From: Rhizobium sp. R634
GTDB lineage: Bacteria; Pseudomonadota; Alphaproteobacteria; Rhizobiales; Rhizobiaceae
Reading direction: 5' to 3'
Assembly: GCF_002211305.1 (NCBI RefSeq)
Contig: NZ_LOKW01000025.1
Location: forward strand, 186,001-250,000
Length of the DNA stretch: 64,000 nucleotides
Position 1 is the first letter of the stretch, and each line of letters opens with the position of its first letter. Below are positions 51,313 to 60,762 of this stretch, in pieces. Below the pieces are notes generated by a model that did no database searches, was not told the origin of the DNA, and was given only the letters and a program-made list of their open reading frames with translations. Both the position numbers and the translations under genes were made by a program.

Positions 51313-52644
51313 TCAGCCGAATTTGCGCACCAGCTCTTCCGGCTCGATGCCTTCGAGCCAGCCGCCGGTGAAGCCGGCGCGTTCGAGGCCGAGACGGATC
51401 ACCGGCGATTGCCGCATCAGCTTCCAGATGAAATCGGAGCGCTCATTCTCGACAGTCATGACGACGAGGCCCTGGTCGATGCCGACGGTGCGGTCGTCGA
51501 CCCAGCCTTCCGGCCGCTTCGTCTGGACGGTCGGATTGAAGCCGCCGGGGAAGCCGCCTTCCAAGAGCAGGTTCGGATAGGTGGTCAGAAGCGCCTTGGT
51601 GCCGTCGAGCGCGGCTTGCCGGTCATAGGGCAGGCAGGCAAGGGCCGCCCAGGGCGCGATCGTGCCGTCATCCGGGCCGAGCGGGGCGCCGCGCGCGGCA
51701 TAACCCAAAACCTTCGGCTGGCGGCCGCCGCGCATGCGCCGCGTCGGCGGCGGGCCGTCGCAGGCGGTGAAGCCCCAGATATTCCGGTTGTAGCCGACGA
51801 AACGGCCGGGATTGCGCTCGGCATAGTCGCGCTGCATGTTGATGACGACCTGCGTGTTGCGGAAATAATCCCAGTTGCGCTCGGCCATCGGCTTGTCCTG
51901 GATGCTGCGGAAATCGATCCAGGCGTGGGAGAAGAGATGGATGAAGAGCGGTCCGGCATAGAGATAGGGCTGCTCGTTGAACATCATCCAGGAATAGCTT
52001 GATGTAAAGGCGTCGTAGCAGGATTGCGGGATCGGATGCGTCGGCGAGGCGAGCGCCAGCGCGTAGAGGATGATCGCCTCGTCGAAGCCGTGATAGCGCC
52101 AGCGCAGGAAGCCGGAAGAGGGCTTCCAGCCCATGGAGATGGTGTCGCCCTTGTTCAGCGCCCAGCGCCAGTCGACGCGCTCGTAGATGAAGGTCGCGAG
52201 CTCGCGGATCTCGGTCTCCGTCTCGTCCTCACGATTGAAATATTGCGCCGCCGTCAGCACGCCGGCGAGAAGCAGCGCCGTGTCGATGGTCGAAAGCTCG
52301 CTGTTCCAGGCGCGATTGCCGGTATCCATGTGCAGAAAATGGTAGAAGAAGCCGCGATGGCCGGTCGCGTGGCGCTCTTCGCCCTGACGGGCTTCGGCGA
52401 AGAAGCGCAGCGTATTGACCGTGCGCTCGGCCGCTTCGCTGCGGCTGATCCAGGAACGCTCGACGCCGACGGGATAGGAGGAAAGCGCAAAACCGACCGC
52501 CGCGATGCTCGCCGGCACGCCGCCGATCGAAGTATCTGCCACGAGGCCATTTTCGGGATTGGAATATTTCAGGAAATACTTGAACGCTGAATGCTGCAAC
52601 CTGTCGATTAGCGCGGCATCAATGTCTTCAATCCGTTGCAGCAT
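51313..52644 (-). CDS. Glucoamylase-like domain protein
   Basis: This 443-residue protein has the (alpha/alpha)6 glycoamylase-like domain (PF10091 type), also found in cyclic beta-glucan synthase NdvB. Conserved pieces are HRGFFYHFLHMDTGNRAWNSELSTIDTALL (core GFFYHFLHMDTG), WGFTACDGPPP, GTIAPWAALACLPY and VDDRTVGIDQGLVV with acidic residues at the probable active site. No signal peptide is seen. It may process beta-glucans or another glucoside in the cytoplasm; the substrate is unknown. Confidence 0.85.
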   Translation of the reverse strand: MLQRIEDIDAALIDRLQHSAFKYFLKYSNPENGLVADTSIGGVPASIAAVGFALSSYPVGVERSWISRSEAAERTVNTLRFFAEARQGEERHATGHRGFFYHFLHMDTGNRAWNSELSTIDTALLLAGVLTAAQYFNREDETETEIRELATFIYERVDWRWALNKGDTISMGWKPSSGFLRWRYHGFDEAIILYALALASPTHPIPQSCYDAFTSSYSWMMFNEQPYLYAGPLFIHLFSHAWIDFRSIQDKPMAERNWDYFRNTQVVINMQRDYAERNPGRFVGYNRNIWGFTACDGPPPTRRMRGGRQPKVLGYAARGAPLGPDDGTIAPWAALACLPYDRQAALDGTKALLTTYPNLLLEGGFPGGFNPTVQTKRPEGWVDDRTVGIDQGLVVMTVENERSDFIWKLMRQSPVIRLGLERAGFTGGWLEGIEPEELVRKFG

Positions 52645-52883
52645 AGGCTCCTACCCAACTGTTGCATCGCCCCATGCTTCAACATGAAAGGCGTCCCCCG
52701 GCAAATCAACCCTTTTTGATTCGCAGGGATAAGAGAACACAAAAGCGGGAGGGTTGGCGTTAACAATTATCAGTGAAATAGTATCTAGGATAAGTAATAT
52801 AAGCAGTGCAGCAAAAAGACCACGCTTCACCGGCCTATTTGCGCTGTTTTCTGCAATAATTTCCTACCAGCAGCATGTAAAAG

Positions 52884-54668
52884 CTATCGGCCGACGGCAT
52901 AGGCCTGCATCAGGCGCGGCGTCGCCGCAGCGCGCATCAGTCCGTCGGCATCGCGCCGGGCGGCGGTCAGCCGGCCGATGGTCCAGGGATCGGCGACGGT
53001 CAGCTTGTGGCCTTTGCGGGCGAGCGCATCGAGCACATCGGCCCCGAAATTCGCCTCCACCATCAGGCTGCCGGGCTCGCGGGTACGCGGATAGAAGGAG
53101 CTCGGAAAATGCGCGGTGTGGAACAGCGGCTGATCGATCGCTGCCTGCAGGTTCAGCTTGTGATGCACATGCCGCAGGAAGAAGGAGAGCTGCCATTGGT
53201 CCTGCTGATCGCCGCCCGGCGTGCCGAAGGCGAGCGTCGGGCGACCCTCATAGAGGCCGAGCGAAGGCGTCAGCGTCGTGCGCGGCCGTTTGCCCGGCGC
53301 CAGTGAGGTCGGCAGGCCTGGCTTCAGCCAAAACATTTGCGCGCGGGAATTAAGGCAGAAGCCGAGACCCGGCACGGTGGGCGAAGATTGTAGCCAGCCG
53401 CCGGAGGGCGTGACGGAAACCATGTTACCGTCGCGGTCGATCACGTCGATATGCACGGTGTCGCCGCGTTTTTCCGAGAGATGCGCCATGGTCGGCTCAT
53501 AGACGATGCCGGTCTTGGAGTCGGCGCCGAGCATCTTCATCGTCAGATCGTGCTGCGCCTCGAAGCCGGCAACGACACCCGGGCGAAGATCGAAGGAAGC
53601 CTCCGCGCCGACAAGCTTGCGGCGCTCGGCCGCATAGGTCTCCGACAGCAGATGGGCGACGGGGATTTCAGAAAAATCCGGATCGCCGTAATAGACTTCG
53701 CGGTCGGCGAAGGCGAGCTTCATCGCCTCGGTGACGGTATGGACGAAGTCGGCGCCGGCGGGGTTCATCGCGGCCAGATCGAAACCCTTCAGGATCAACA
53801 ATGCCTGCAGGAAGACGGGGCCTTGGCCCCAAGGCCCCGTCTTGGCGATCGTCCAGCCGTGGTAATCATAGGTCAGCGGTTCCTCGATCGTCGCCGACCA
53901 GCCCGCCATGTCATCTGCGGTGAGCACGCCCCTGTGACGATTGCCGCTCGCATCCATCACCTCGGCGGTCTTCAGGTAATCGTCGATCGCCTCGGCGACG
54001 AAGCCACGATAGAAAGCGTCGCGCGCCGCCTCCACCTGCGCCTCCCGGCCGCTCGTCGTCTCGGCTTCGGCGATGACGCGTTTCCAGGTTTCGGCCAGCA
54101 CCGGGTTGCGGAAGTTCGAGTGAGCTTCTGGGACGCTGCCGCCCGGCAACCAGGTTTCATAGGAGGTCGGCCATTCCTTCTCGAAGAAAGCCGCCAGCCC
54201 TTTGATGGTGGCTGAAACGCGCGGCAACAGCGGATGGCCGTGTTCGGCATAAAAGATCGCCGGTTCCAGCACGTCGCGAACGCTCATCGTGCCGTAGTCG
54301 CGCAGCATCAGCATCCAGCCGTCGAAGGCGCCGGGGATGACGGTCGCGAGCAGACCGTCGCCGGGGATCAGCGACAGGCCTTCCCCGGTATAGTGCTCGA
54401 TCGTCGCGCCGGCGGGAGCCGGCCCCTGCGCTGAGATGACTTCGACCTTGTCCTTCTTCTTCGAATAGATCAGCGCCGGCAGGTCGCCGCCCGGGCCGCA
54501 GAGGTGCGGCTCGACGATCTGCAGCACGAAACCCGCGGCTATTACCGCGTCGAAGGCGTTGCCGCCCTTTTCGAGGATGCTCATGCCCACCGCCGAGCCG
54601 ATCCAGTGCGTCGAGGTGACGACGCCGAAGGTGCCGAGGATTTCGGGACGGGTCGTGAATGCGGTCAT
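52884..54668 (-). CDS. ggt: Gamma-glutamyltransferase family protein
   Basis: This 594-residue Ntn-hydrolase cleaves itself before a catalytic Thr, seen in the EKRGDTVHIDVIDRDGN segment. The small subunit includes TPSGGWLQSSPTVPGLGFCLNSR and GTPGGDQQDQ. The large-subunit start is STHWIGSAVGMSILEKGGNAFDA, with EPHLCGPGGD. The Thr-His replaces the common Thr-Thr-His, which occurs in rhizobial members. No signal peptide is visible, so it may be cytoplasmic and act on gamma-glutamyl amides or amino-acid derivatives rather than glutathione. Confidence 0.88.
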   Translation of the reverse strand: MTAFTTRPEILGTFGVVTSTHWIGSAVGMSILEKGGNAFDAVIAAGFVLQIVEPHLCGPGGDLPALIYSKKKDKVEVISAQGPAPAGATIEHYTGEGLSLIPGDGLLATVIPGAFDGWMLMLRDYGTMSVRDVLEPAIFYAEHGHPLLPRVSATIKGLAAFFEKEWPTSYETWLPGGSVPEAHSNFRNPVLAETWKRVIAEAETTSGREAQVEAARDAFYRGFVAEAIDDYLKTAEVMDASGNRHRGVLTADDMAGWSATIEEPLTYDYHGWTIAKTGPWGQGPVFLQALLILKGFDLAAMNPAGADFVHTVTEAMKLAFADREVYYGDPDFSEIPVAHLLSETYAAERRKLVGAEASFDLRPGVVAGFEAQHDLTMKMLGADSKTGIVYEPTMAHLSEKRGDTVHIDVIDRDGNMVSVTPSGGWLQSSPTVPGLGFCLNSRAQMFWLKPGLPTSLAPGKRPRTTLTPSLGLYEGRPTLAFGTPGGDQQDQWQLSFFLRHVHHKLNLQAAIDQPLFHTAHFPSSFYPRTREPGSLMVEANFGADVLDALARKGHKLTVADPWTIGRLTAARRDADGLMRAAATPRLMQAYAVGR

Positions 54669-54710
54669 GTCGGCGTTCCTTTCCGGAGGAGCATTCCTTG
54701 AGGGATCGGT

Positions 54711-56147
54711 CTAGGCCGCGCGTGCGGAGAGGAAAACCTGCGGCTCGAAGGCAAAATCCTTGTCGAATGGGTAGGTCTGGCGCTGTTTGCGCAGCCGCGG
54801 CAGGCGCTCGACGAACTGATCGACCACGCCGGGCGAGAGCGCCATCAGGTTCGGATTGGCGATCGGCGCCAGCTCCGGCGAGAGATAGCCCGATTTAACG
54901 ACGATGATCTTCGCCCGGTGCGGATCGAGGCCAAGCCGGGTGAAATCGACAATATTGTGATAGGGCCGGCGCTTGGCCGAAAGCACAAGATCGATGCCGC
55001 CGGTCGAAACGACGGCCTGCCGGTCAGAGGGATCGGCGGTCTCATGCAGGAATTTGACAATGAAGCGGGCGGTGACCGGCTGGCTGCCCTGGCTGTCGAG
55101 CGAGGCGCCGACGCTGAGGTCGAGCCCGGTACCGATGCCCGCGGCATAGCAGGCCTCGGTCGCCGCCTTGTCGGCAATGCCGGCGAAGACGACGTCTGTC
55201 GCGTCCTTGGCGATCAGTTCGGCCAGCACGTCGGCCCGGTCTCCGACGCCACCGCCGGTCGGATTGTCGCCGGATTCGGCGAGCACGACCGGTGCGGTCG
55301 GGCTGGCGACGGCTCTCGCCACGCATTCCTCGATCGAGCCGGTTTCGCAGCCGAAGACGAAGTCCCCGCGTGCGTCCCAATAGGCTTGGGCGAGGCGCTT
55401 TGCCTCTCGCTCCAGCACCGCGCGGTCGGTGCCGGTCATGATGGCGGCGGCCGTGGCGCGCGGTTCGTCGGCCCAGACATAGCCGACCATCAGCGACGCA
55501 TCCCAGACGCCGTCCATCGCGTCGATATCAGGCAGCAAGGCATAGAGGCTGTTAGCCGGCTCATCGACGGTGCTGGTGCGCTCGCCGGGCAGGACGACCG
55601 GGATCGGCGCCCAGAGAACGACCGGACGCACGCCGGTTTTCAGGCTCTTCACCAGCATGGAGACCGAGCGGCGCATCGTTTCCTCGACATCGATATGCGG
55701 CGCGGTGCGATAAGTGGAATAGATATCGAGCGCGTCGATGATGTGCTGCGTGACGTTGCCGTGCAGGTCGTAGCTTGCCGAAACCGTGCATTGCTCCCCG
55801 ACCAGCCCACGGGCAGCGGAGATCCAGTCGCCTTCCGCATCCTCCATGCCCTCGACATACATGGCGCCGTGCATGGCGAGGTAGAGCCCGTCGAGCGGCA
55901 GCATCGGTTTCAGCCGCTCGAGGAATTCGCTCTTGAAGGTCTCATAGGTGGCGCGAGACACCGGGCCGCCGGCGATGGCGCGGGCATGGATGGTCGGCAG
56001 GAATTCGGCGTCATAATCCCTGAGAAACGCGAAATAGGGCGATTCCAGCAGCGCGGCGCCGCGCAGCACGCGAAAATCCTTCTCCTCGTTCAGGACGGGA
56101 TTGTAAGTGCTGCACTCGATATGAATGCCACCGATGGCGATGCGCAT
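54711..56147 (-). CDS. M81 family metallopeptidase (MlrC-like)
   Basis: This 478-residue protein belongs to the family of microcystinase C. It starts MRIAIGGIHIECSTYNP, and metal-ligand regions include YLAMHGAMYVEGMEDAEGDW, SYDLHGNVTQHI and SGDNPTGGGVGDRADVL. An AGAGG box supports the ATG at 56147; the frame is open 35 codons further. It runs in the same direction as the gamma-glutamyltransferase, 42 bases apart, so the two may form an operon for peptide or amide breakdown. Confidence 0.88.
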   Translation of the reverse strand: MRIAIGGIHIECSTYNPVLNEEKDFRVLRGAALLESPYFAFLRDYDAEFLPTIHARAIAGGPVSRATYETFKSEFLERLKPMLPLDGLYLAMHGAMYVEGMEDAEGDWISAARGLVGEQCTVSASYDLHGNVTQHIIDALDIYSTYRTAPHIDVEETMRRSVSMLVKSLKTGVRPVVLWAPIPVVLPGERTSTVDEPANSLYALLPDIDAMDGVWDASLMVGYVWADEPRATAAAIMTGTDRAVLEREAKRLAQAYWDARGDFVFGCETGSIEECVARAVASPTAPVVLAESGDNPTGGGVGDRADVLAELIAKDATDVVFAGIADKAATEACYAAGIGTGLDLSVGASLDSQGSQPVTARFIVKFLHETADPSDRQAVVSTGGIDLVLSAKRRPYHNIVDFTRLGLDPHRAKIIVVKSGYLSPELAPIANPNLMALSPGVVDQFVERLPRLRKQRQTYPFDKDFAFEPQVFLSARAA

Positions 56148-56293
56148 GATGAACCTCTGCTGACGTTGGGACCGATCAGGAAATAAGGGCGGCGATGGAG
56201 GGTTTCGATTCGAAGAGGCGCCGAATTGTCCGATCCCGATGATAGTTCGCAAAGCGAGCCAATCAACCGCAATAAATTAGAAAATGAAGCCGC

Positions 56294-57022
56294 TCACCAG
56301 GCGCAAAGCGACCGCGATGTCGGCGTGAGACGCGCGACTTCGATCTTCCGCCAGCACTGACCATCCATCGTCGGGTAGATCTCGTCCGTCCAAACGCGGT
56401 TCTGCCGCAACCGGTCCTGATAGGCGGTTCGGCTGTCCTGATCCGCGTGGCATTCAAGCCAGACGAACACCGTCTCGCCCTCGCGAACCGGCAGCCTGGG
56501 AAAGCCGTTCCTGCTTCGCTCGGTCACGAACAAGCCATCGATGCGCGCACCGGCCTCTTGAATGAGCGGGAGCGCATGGTCGCGGAAGAACCTGGAAAAA
56601 TCCTCTTCCGTTCCAGGCGCGAGCGAGCAGATATTGACGACGATCAGGCCCTTCGCCCGGGATCGGCCTGCCTCCGCATCCCTTGGCAGGTTATGCGGGA
56701 ACGGGTCGATCCCGGCAGCCGGCTTCAGGAGCAGGACGTTGTCCGAATTGAGCATCGTCGCATTGGCGGCTGGTCCATGTTCTTTCCAGACGGGGCCTGA
56801 ATAAAAGGATGCGAGTGCCTCCGTCCGGGCTTCCATGTCCCTGAAGGAGCGAACCCACACGAAGGAATCAGGATCGTCGAGATCGCGGAACTCCGCTTCG
56901 ACGCGCATGCCCAGCGCCTCCTGGGGTTCGACGAATTCCCGGCCGAACAGATGGATCAATGCTTCCCTGCTCTCGGGCAGAAGCCGGTAGCGGCGAAGCT
57001 CGAAGATGGTGTGCGGATTCAT
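56294..57022 (-). CDS. NIPSNAP family protein
   Basis: This 242-residue protein contains two ferredoxin-like NIPSNAP repeats (FELRRYRLLPESREALIHLFGREF at the start; VVNICSLAPGTEEDFSRFF in the second half). The bacterial function is unknown; small dimeric alpha-beta barrels of this kind often bind or oxidise small hydrophobic compounds. It is divergent from a TetR gene, with twin palindromic operators between, and is the probable target of that repressor. Confidence 0.87.
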   Translation of the reverse strand: MNPHTIFELRRYRLLPESREALIHLFGREFVEPQEALGMRVEAEFRDLDDPDSFVWVRSFRDMEARTEALASFYSGPVWKEHGPAANATMLNSDNVLLLKPAAGIDPFPHNLPRDAEAGRSRAKGLIVVNICSLAPGTEEDFSRFFRDHALPLIQEAGARIDGLFVTERSRNGFPRLPVREGETVFVWLECHADQDSRTAYQDRLRQNRVWTDEIYPTMDGQCWRKIEVARLTPTSRSLCAW

Positions 57023-57033
57023 GGTTTCCTCAA

Positions 57034-57078
57034 CAGGTCGATCATCCTGTTTTAAGAACAGGGCAATTGACCTGTTTT
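57034..57078. promoter_or_regulatory. Twin TetR operators over divergent promoters
   Basis: AACAGG-N8-CCTGTT occurs twice, at 57034-57053 and 57059-57078, both perfect. The plus-strand promoter TTGACC-N16-TATTCT (57069-57096) and the minus-strand promoter TTGACA-N17-TGTTCT (57057-57085) overlap them, so one repressor could silence both genes. Confidence 0.75.
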
Positions 57079-57118
57079 GTCAAGATGCTATTCTGCGCGC
57101 TGACCCGGTTGAGACATC

Positions 57119-57727
57119 ATGAGCGAAAACAGAAGAACCAATGACCCCGAGGGCGTGCGCCGCCGGATCGTCGCTGCCGCCTATGATGCCTTCGTCACCC
57201 AGGGTTATCTCGCGACCGGCATGCTGGAGCTGCGCGAAAGGGCTTCCGTCTCCGGCGGCGCGATGGCGCATCATTTCCCCGTCAAGCGCGACCTTGGGCT
57301 TGCGGTCATTCGCGACCGCGTATCCGAAGCCGTTCGGCAAACATGGATCGAGCCGTTCCACACCGGCACGAATGCGCCGGCCGCGATCGATTCGATCTTC
57401 GAAAGCATCATCGGCGAGCTGACGCAGAACGGCAGGGTTTCCGGCTGCCCGCTCAACAACATGGCGATGGAAATTTCCCAGCATGACGCGGAAATGCGCG
57501 GAGCTGTCAGCGCCGTATTCGGCGCCTGGCACGAAGCACTATCCGCCAGTTTCGAGACGGATGTTAAAGAAAACCGCGCGCGGGAACTCAACCCGCAGAG
57601 CCTCGCGACCCTTGTGATCGCCAGCTATTCCGGCGCCATGGCGATGTCTAAGGCGCGCCAGGACGTCGGCCCGCTTATCGACTGCCGTGTGGAATTGGCG
57701 GCGCTGCTGGCGGCGAAATATCGCTGA
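57119..57727 (+). CDS. TetR family regulator
   Basis: This 202-residue repressor has the helix-turn-helix in RIVAAAYDAFVTQGYLATGMLELRERASVSGGAMAHHFPVKRDLGLAVI (core SGGAMAHHFPVKRDL) and a C-terminal ligand domain of the type found in AcuR/YcdC relatives (SGCPLNNMAMEIS). It is divergent from the NIPSNAP gene and overlaps its own promoter with two perfect operators, so autorepression is expected. The inducer is unknown. Confidence 0.92.
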   Translation: MSENRRTNDPEGVRRRIVAAAYDAFVTQGYLATGMLELRERASVSGGAMAHHFPVKRDLGLAVIRDRVSEAVRQTWIEPFHTGTNAPAAIDSIFESIIGELTQNGRVSGCPLNNMAMEISQHDAEMRGAVSAVFGAWHEALSASFETDVKENRARELNPQSLATLVIASYSGAMAMSKARQDVGPLIDCRVELAALLAAKYR

Positions 57728-57807
57728 AGGGCGCGAAGGAAAGACAATCGACAGCGCGCTCGGCACGAGCTTGTTATCTAAATCGTCGGCATGCACATTG
57801 GGAAAAC

Positions 57808-57882
57808 TGGAGCGGGCGAAGGGATTCGAACCCTCGACCCCAACCTTGGCAAGGTTGTGCTCTACCCCTGAGCTACACCCGC
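57808..57882 (-). tRNA. tRNA-Gly (GCC anticodon)
   Basis: The minus strand folds into a complete cloverleaf of 75 bases including an encoded CCA. The acceptor is GCGGGTG/CGCCCGC with discriminator T. The D-arm is GCTCAGGGGTAGAGC, the anticodon loop is TTGCCAA and the T-loop is TTCGAAT. No integrase or direct repeat is seen next to it. Confidence 0.97.
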
Positions 57883-58139
57883 TCAATCCGCATCGGTCCG
57901 GGGTAGTCGTTGGACCGTGGGCGCCGCCTCGTGGCGACGGGCGCTATATGGCCTAACGGATTTTCAAATGCAACAGGGAAATGACGAAGAGGCGAAGAAA
58001 AATTCTCGAGGTCGTGCGAGAGGGGCGAAAAGGCCGCAAATGTGGGGGTAGAGCGTCGGTGGCGAAGATTGCCAAATGCTGTGGACGGACTTAATCAGGA
58101 CGCCTCGACCTTTTCCTATCCCATACAATGGATTGCCCG

Positions 58140-58649
58140 ATGTCCGAAAACACCCCGAAGACAAGAGAAGAACTGTTCGCCTTCCTCGACGGCCTCGGCA
58201 TCGCCCATAAGACGGTCGATCATGCGCCTGTTTTCACCGTGGCCGAATCGGTCGCGCTGCGCGACGAGATCCCCGGCGGTCACACCAAGAACCTCTTCAT
58301 CAAGGACAAGAAGGACAGGTATTTCCTGCTGACCGTGGAGGAAAATGCCGATGTCGACCTCAAGCAGGTGCATAATCTGATCGGCGGGTCCGGTCGCGTC
58401 TCCTTCGGCAGGGCGGAGAAGCTGATGGAGTATCTCGGCGTCATCCCGGGCGCGGTCACCGCTTTCGGCGCGATCAACGATACCGCCCAAAGCGTGACCT
58501 TCGTGCTCGATGCCGATCTCATGCGCGAGGAGATCATCAATTGCCATCCGCTGGCCAATGATGCGACGACGTCGATTGCAAGCGGCGACCTCGTCCGTTT
58601 CATGGAAGCGACGGGACATAAGCCGCTTGTCTTGAAAGTGACGTCCTGA
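58140..58649 (+). CDS. YbaK/ProX-type aminoacyl-tRNA deacylase
   Basis: This 169-residue protein of the INS-like editing superfamily hydrolyses mischarged tRNA, most likely Ala-tRNA(Pro) as ProXp-ala/PrdX. Seen: KTVDHAPVFTVAESVALRDEIPGGHTKNLFIKDKK (core GGHTKNLFIKDKK with the catalytic Lys), GRVSFGRAEKLMEYLGVIPGAVTAFG and HPLANDATTSIASGDLVRFM. The methionine at 58140 (MSENTPKTREEL) fits relatives; another in-frame ATG lies at 58128. No strong ribosome-binding site decides. Confidence 0.9.
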   Translation: MSENTPKTREELFAFLDGLGIAHKTVDHAPVFTVAESVALRDEIPGGHTKNLFIKDKKDRYFLLTVEENADVDLKQVHNLIGGSGRVSFGRAEKLMEYLGVIPGAVTAFGAINDTAQSVTFVLDADLMREEIINCHPLANDATTSIASGDLVRFMEATGHKPLVLKVTS

Positions 58650-58655
58650 CATACG

Positions 58656-58770
58656 ATTTTAGCGCTGAAGCGCGTGGCGGTCTTTCAGATCCGCCAGCCG
58701 CGTTTTAGTCTTTGGTTTTGCGCATGTCCTTATCGCAAAACCGCTACATATTTTTACGCGACATGCTTTA
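58656..58770. repeat. RIME-like double palindrome
   Basis: GGCGGTCT..AGATCCGCC lies inside a larger imperfect dyad (58656-58708). Then GGTTTTGCG-CATGTCCTTAT-CGCAAAACC is flanked by further pairing of CATGTC with GACATG (58711-58766). The organisation matches the other repeats at 349 and 27235. It fills most of the gap between the YbaK-type gene and the thioredoxin gene. Confidence 0.65.
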
Positions 58771-58809
58771 GCAGAGATGCCGGCAGGATCGGCGCGGCGG
58801 GAGAGACCT

Positions 58810-59787
58810 ATGAGCGGCAGCGACAACCCCTATAACAGTTCCTTCGGCAATCAGATGTCGGCGACGGCAAGCTTCGGCGCCCAGCCTGCGCCCGCGGCCG
58901 CTGCGGCCGGCAGCTATATCAAGGACACGACCACCGCCAATTTCTCCAAGGATGTCATCGAAGATTCGCGCAACCAGCCGGTGCTGGTCGATTTCTGGGC
59001 GCCATGGTGCGGTCCGTGCAAGCAGCTGACGCCTGTTCTGGAAAAGGTGGTCAATGAAGCACAGGGCCGCGTCAAGCTGGTCAAGATGAATATCGACGAC
59101 CATCCCTCGATCGCCGGACAGCTCGGCATCCAGTCCATTCCCGCCGTCATCGCCTTCGTCAACGGCCGTCCGGCCGACGGCTTCATGGGCGCGGTGCCGG
59201 AAAGCCAGGTGCGCCAATTCATCGACCGGATCGGCGGCCCCGCCGGCGCCGACGAGGCGGCCGAGATCGAAGCCGTGCTTGCGGAAGCGGCCGAGCTGCT
59301 TGCCGCCGGCAATATCAACGAGGCCGCCCAGCTTTATGCCGCCGTGATGCAGGCTGCTCCCGAAAATCCCAAGGCGCTTGCCGGGATGGCCGAATGCATG
59401 ATCGCCGCAAACCAGCATCAGCGGGCGCGCGAAACGCTGACCGATCTGCCGGAGGAGATCGCCAAGGATGCCGGCATTCAGGCGGTGTTGAAGAAGCTCG
59501 ATCAGATCGAGGAGGCCCGCAAGCTCGGCGATCCCGTCGCGCTCGAAGGTGAGCTGGCGGCGAACCCCGATAATCACGAGGCGCGGCTGAAGCTCGCCAA
59601 GATCCTGAATGTCGAAGGCCGGCGCGACGAGGCGGCCGAGCACCTGCTGCAGATCATGCGCAAGGACCGCGCCTTCGACGATGACGGCGCGCGGCGCCAG
59701 CTGCTGCAATTCTTCGAGGTCTGGGGATTCAAGGATCCGGCGACGGTTGCTGCCCGGCGCAAGCTTTCGGCGATGCTGTTTTCCTAA
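58810..59787 (+). CDS. Thioredoxin-TPR co-chaperone (YbbN/CnoX-like)
   Basis: This 325-residue protein has a low-complexity N-terminus (residues 1-35), a thioredoxin domain with active site WCGPC (Cys67, Cys70), and a C-terminal tetratricopeptide region (about 150-325). Unlike E. coli CnoX it keeps both active-site cysteines. Such proteins protect substrates from oxidation and hand them to GroEL/DnaK. GGGAGAG precedes the ATG at 58810. Confidence 0.92.
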   Translation: MSGSDNPYNSSFGNQMSATASFGAQPAPAAAAAGSYIKDTTTANFSKDVIEDSRNQPVLVDFWAPWCGPCKQLTPVLEKVVNEAQGRVKLVKMNIDDHPSIAGQLGIQSIPAVIAFVNGRPADGFMGAVPESQVRQFIDRIGGPAGADEAAEIEAVLAEAAELLAAGNINEAAQLYAAVMQAAPENPKALAGMAECMIAANQHQRARETLTDLPEEIAKDAGIQAVLKKLDQIEEARKLGDPVALEGELAANPDNHEARLKLAKILNVEGRRDEAAEHLLQIMRKDRAFDDDGARRQLLQFFEVWGFKDPATVAARRKLSAMLFS

Positions 59788-59876
59788 GTTTACAATATCT
59801 GCCCTTGCGTTTTTGGGCGGGGGCACCACATTCTCGTCAGACGGGCACGCCCGTTACAAGAATGCGGGACGGTTTC

Positions 59877-60548
59877 ATGCAAGTCGGGAATGCCAGATAC
59901 CTGAAGCCGGGCGATCTGCCTGATGCGATCGCCGTCTTCCCCCTGACCGGTGCCCTTCTCCTGCCGGCCGGGCAGCTTCCTCTCAACATCTTCGAGCCGC
60001 GCTATCTGGCGATGCTGGATTCGGCGCTTGCCGGAAACCGGCTGATCGGCATGGTGCAGCCGGCGCTCGGCGAGCACGAGGACAAGGGCGGCGAGCACAG
60101 TCTCGCCAGCGTCGGCTGCCTCGGCCGCATCACCTCCTTCGCCGAGACCGGCGACGGGCGCTATATCGTTTCGCTCACCGGCGTTTGCCGCTTCCGGCTG
60201 CTGGAAGAGAAAGTGACGGGCGATCCCTTCCGGACCTTCCGCATCGCCCCCTTCATCGCCGACCTTTCGGCCGGGAACGAGGAGGAGGCTGTCGATCGCA
60301 CGGCGCTTCTGACCGCCTTCAAGGCCTATCTCGATGCCAACAAGCTGGAGGCCGACTGGGAGAGCGTCGAACGGGCGAGCAATCTGACGCTCGTCAATTC
60401 GCTCGCCATGATGTCGCCCTTCGGGCCGGCGGAAAAGCAGGCGCTGCTCGAGGCGCCGGATCTGAAGACGCGGGCGGAGACGCTGATCGCCATTACCGAG
60501 ATCGTGCTAGCGCGGGTCTTCGGTGACTCCGACACGGTTCTGCAGTAA
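59877..60548 (+). CDS. Lon N-terminal substrate-binding-domain protein
   Basis: This 223-residue protein has only the Lon N-domain (IAVFPLTGALLLPAGQLPLNIFEPRYLAMLDSAL and GRYIVSLTGVCRFRLLEE are the conserved parts, cores FPLTGALLLPAG and NIFEPRYL). It lacks ATPase and protease domains. Its role is unclear; it may bind unfolded protein. The start is either 59862 or 59877; the latter gives MQVGNARYLK and is preferred. It clusters with the thioredoxin-TPR and Trm112 genes. Confidence 0.88.
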   Translation: MQVGNARYLKPGDLPDAIAVFPLTGALLLPAGQLPLNIFEPRYLAMLDSALAGNRLIGMVQPALGEHEDKGGEHSLASVGCLGRITSFAETGDGRYIVSLTGVCRFRLLEEKVTGDPFRTFRIAPFIADLSAGNEEEAVDRTALLTAFKAYLDANKLEADWESVERASNLTLVNSLAMMSPFGPAEKQALLEAPDLKTRAETLIAITEIVLARVFGDSDTVLQ

Positions 60549-60556
60549 ACTCGGCC

Positions 60557-60745
60557 ATGGACGAAAAACTCAGCCGCGTCGATCCGAAACTGCTCGAACT
60601 TTTGGTCTGCCCGCTCTCCAAGGGGCGGCTTTCCTATGATCGCGAGCACAACGAACTCGTCTCGGAAAAGGCGCAGCTTGCCTATCCGATCCGCGACGGC
60701 ATCCCGATCATGCTGGTGTCCGAGGCCAGGCGCCTCGACGAATAG
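60557..60745 (+). CDS. Trm112 family protein
   Basis: This 62-residue zinc-ribbon-like protein (LLELLVCPLSKGRLSYDREHNEL, core LVCPLSKG, then AYPIRDGIPIML) is of the type that activates methyltransferases in eukaryotes. The bacterial role is unsettled. Only one cysteine remains, as is usual for proteobacterial members. It starts eight bases after the Lon-N gene stop, so they are co-transcribed. Confidence 0.93.
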   Translation: MDEKLSRVDPKLLELLVCPLSKGRLSYDREHNELVSEKAQLAYPIRDGIPIMLVSEARRLDE

Positions 60746-60762
60746 ACTGTTCTTCAGATCGC

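Noticed and set aside
57808..57882. tRNA-Gly as an integration site of a mobile element
   Set aside because: No integrase, no direct repeat of the tRNA end, and neighbours are ordinary chromosomal genes.
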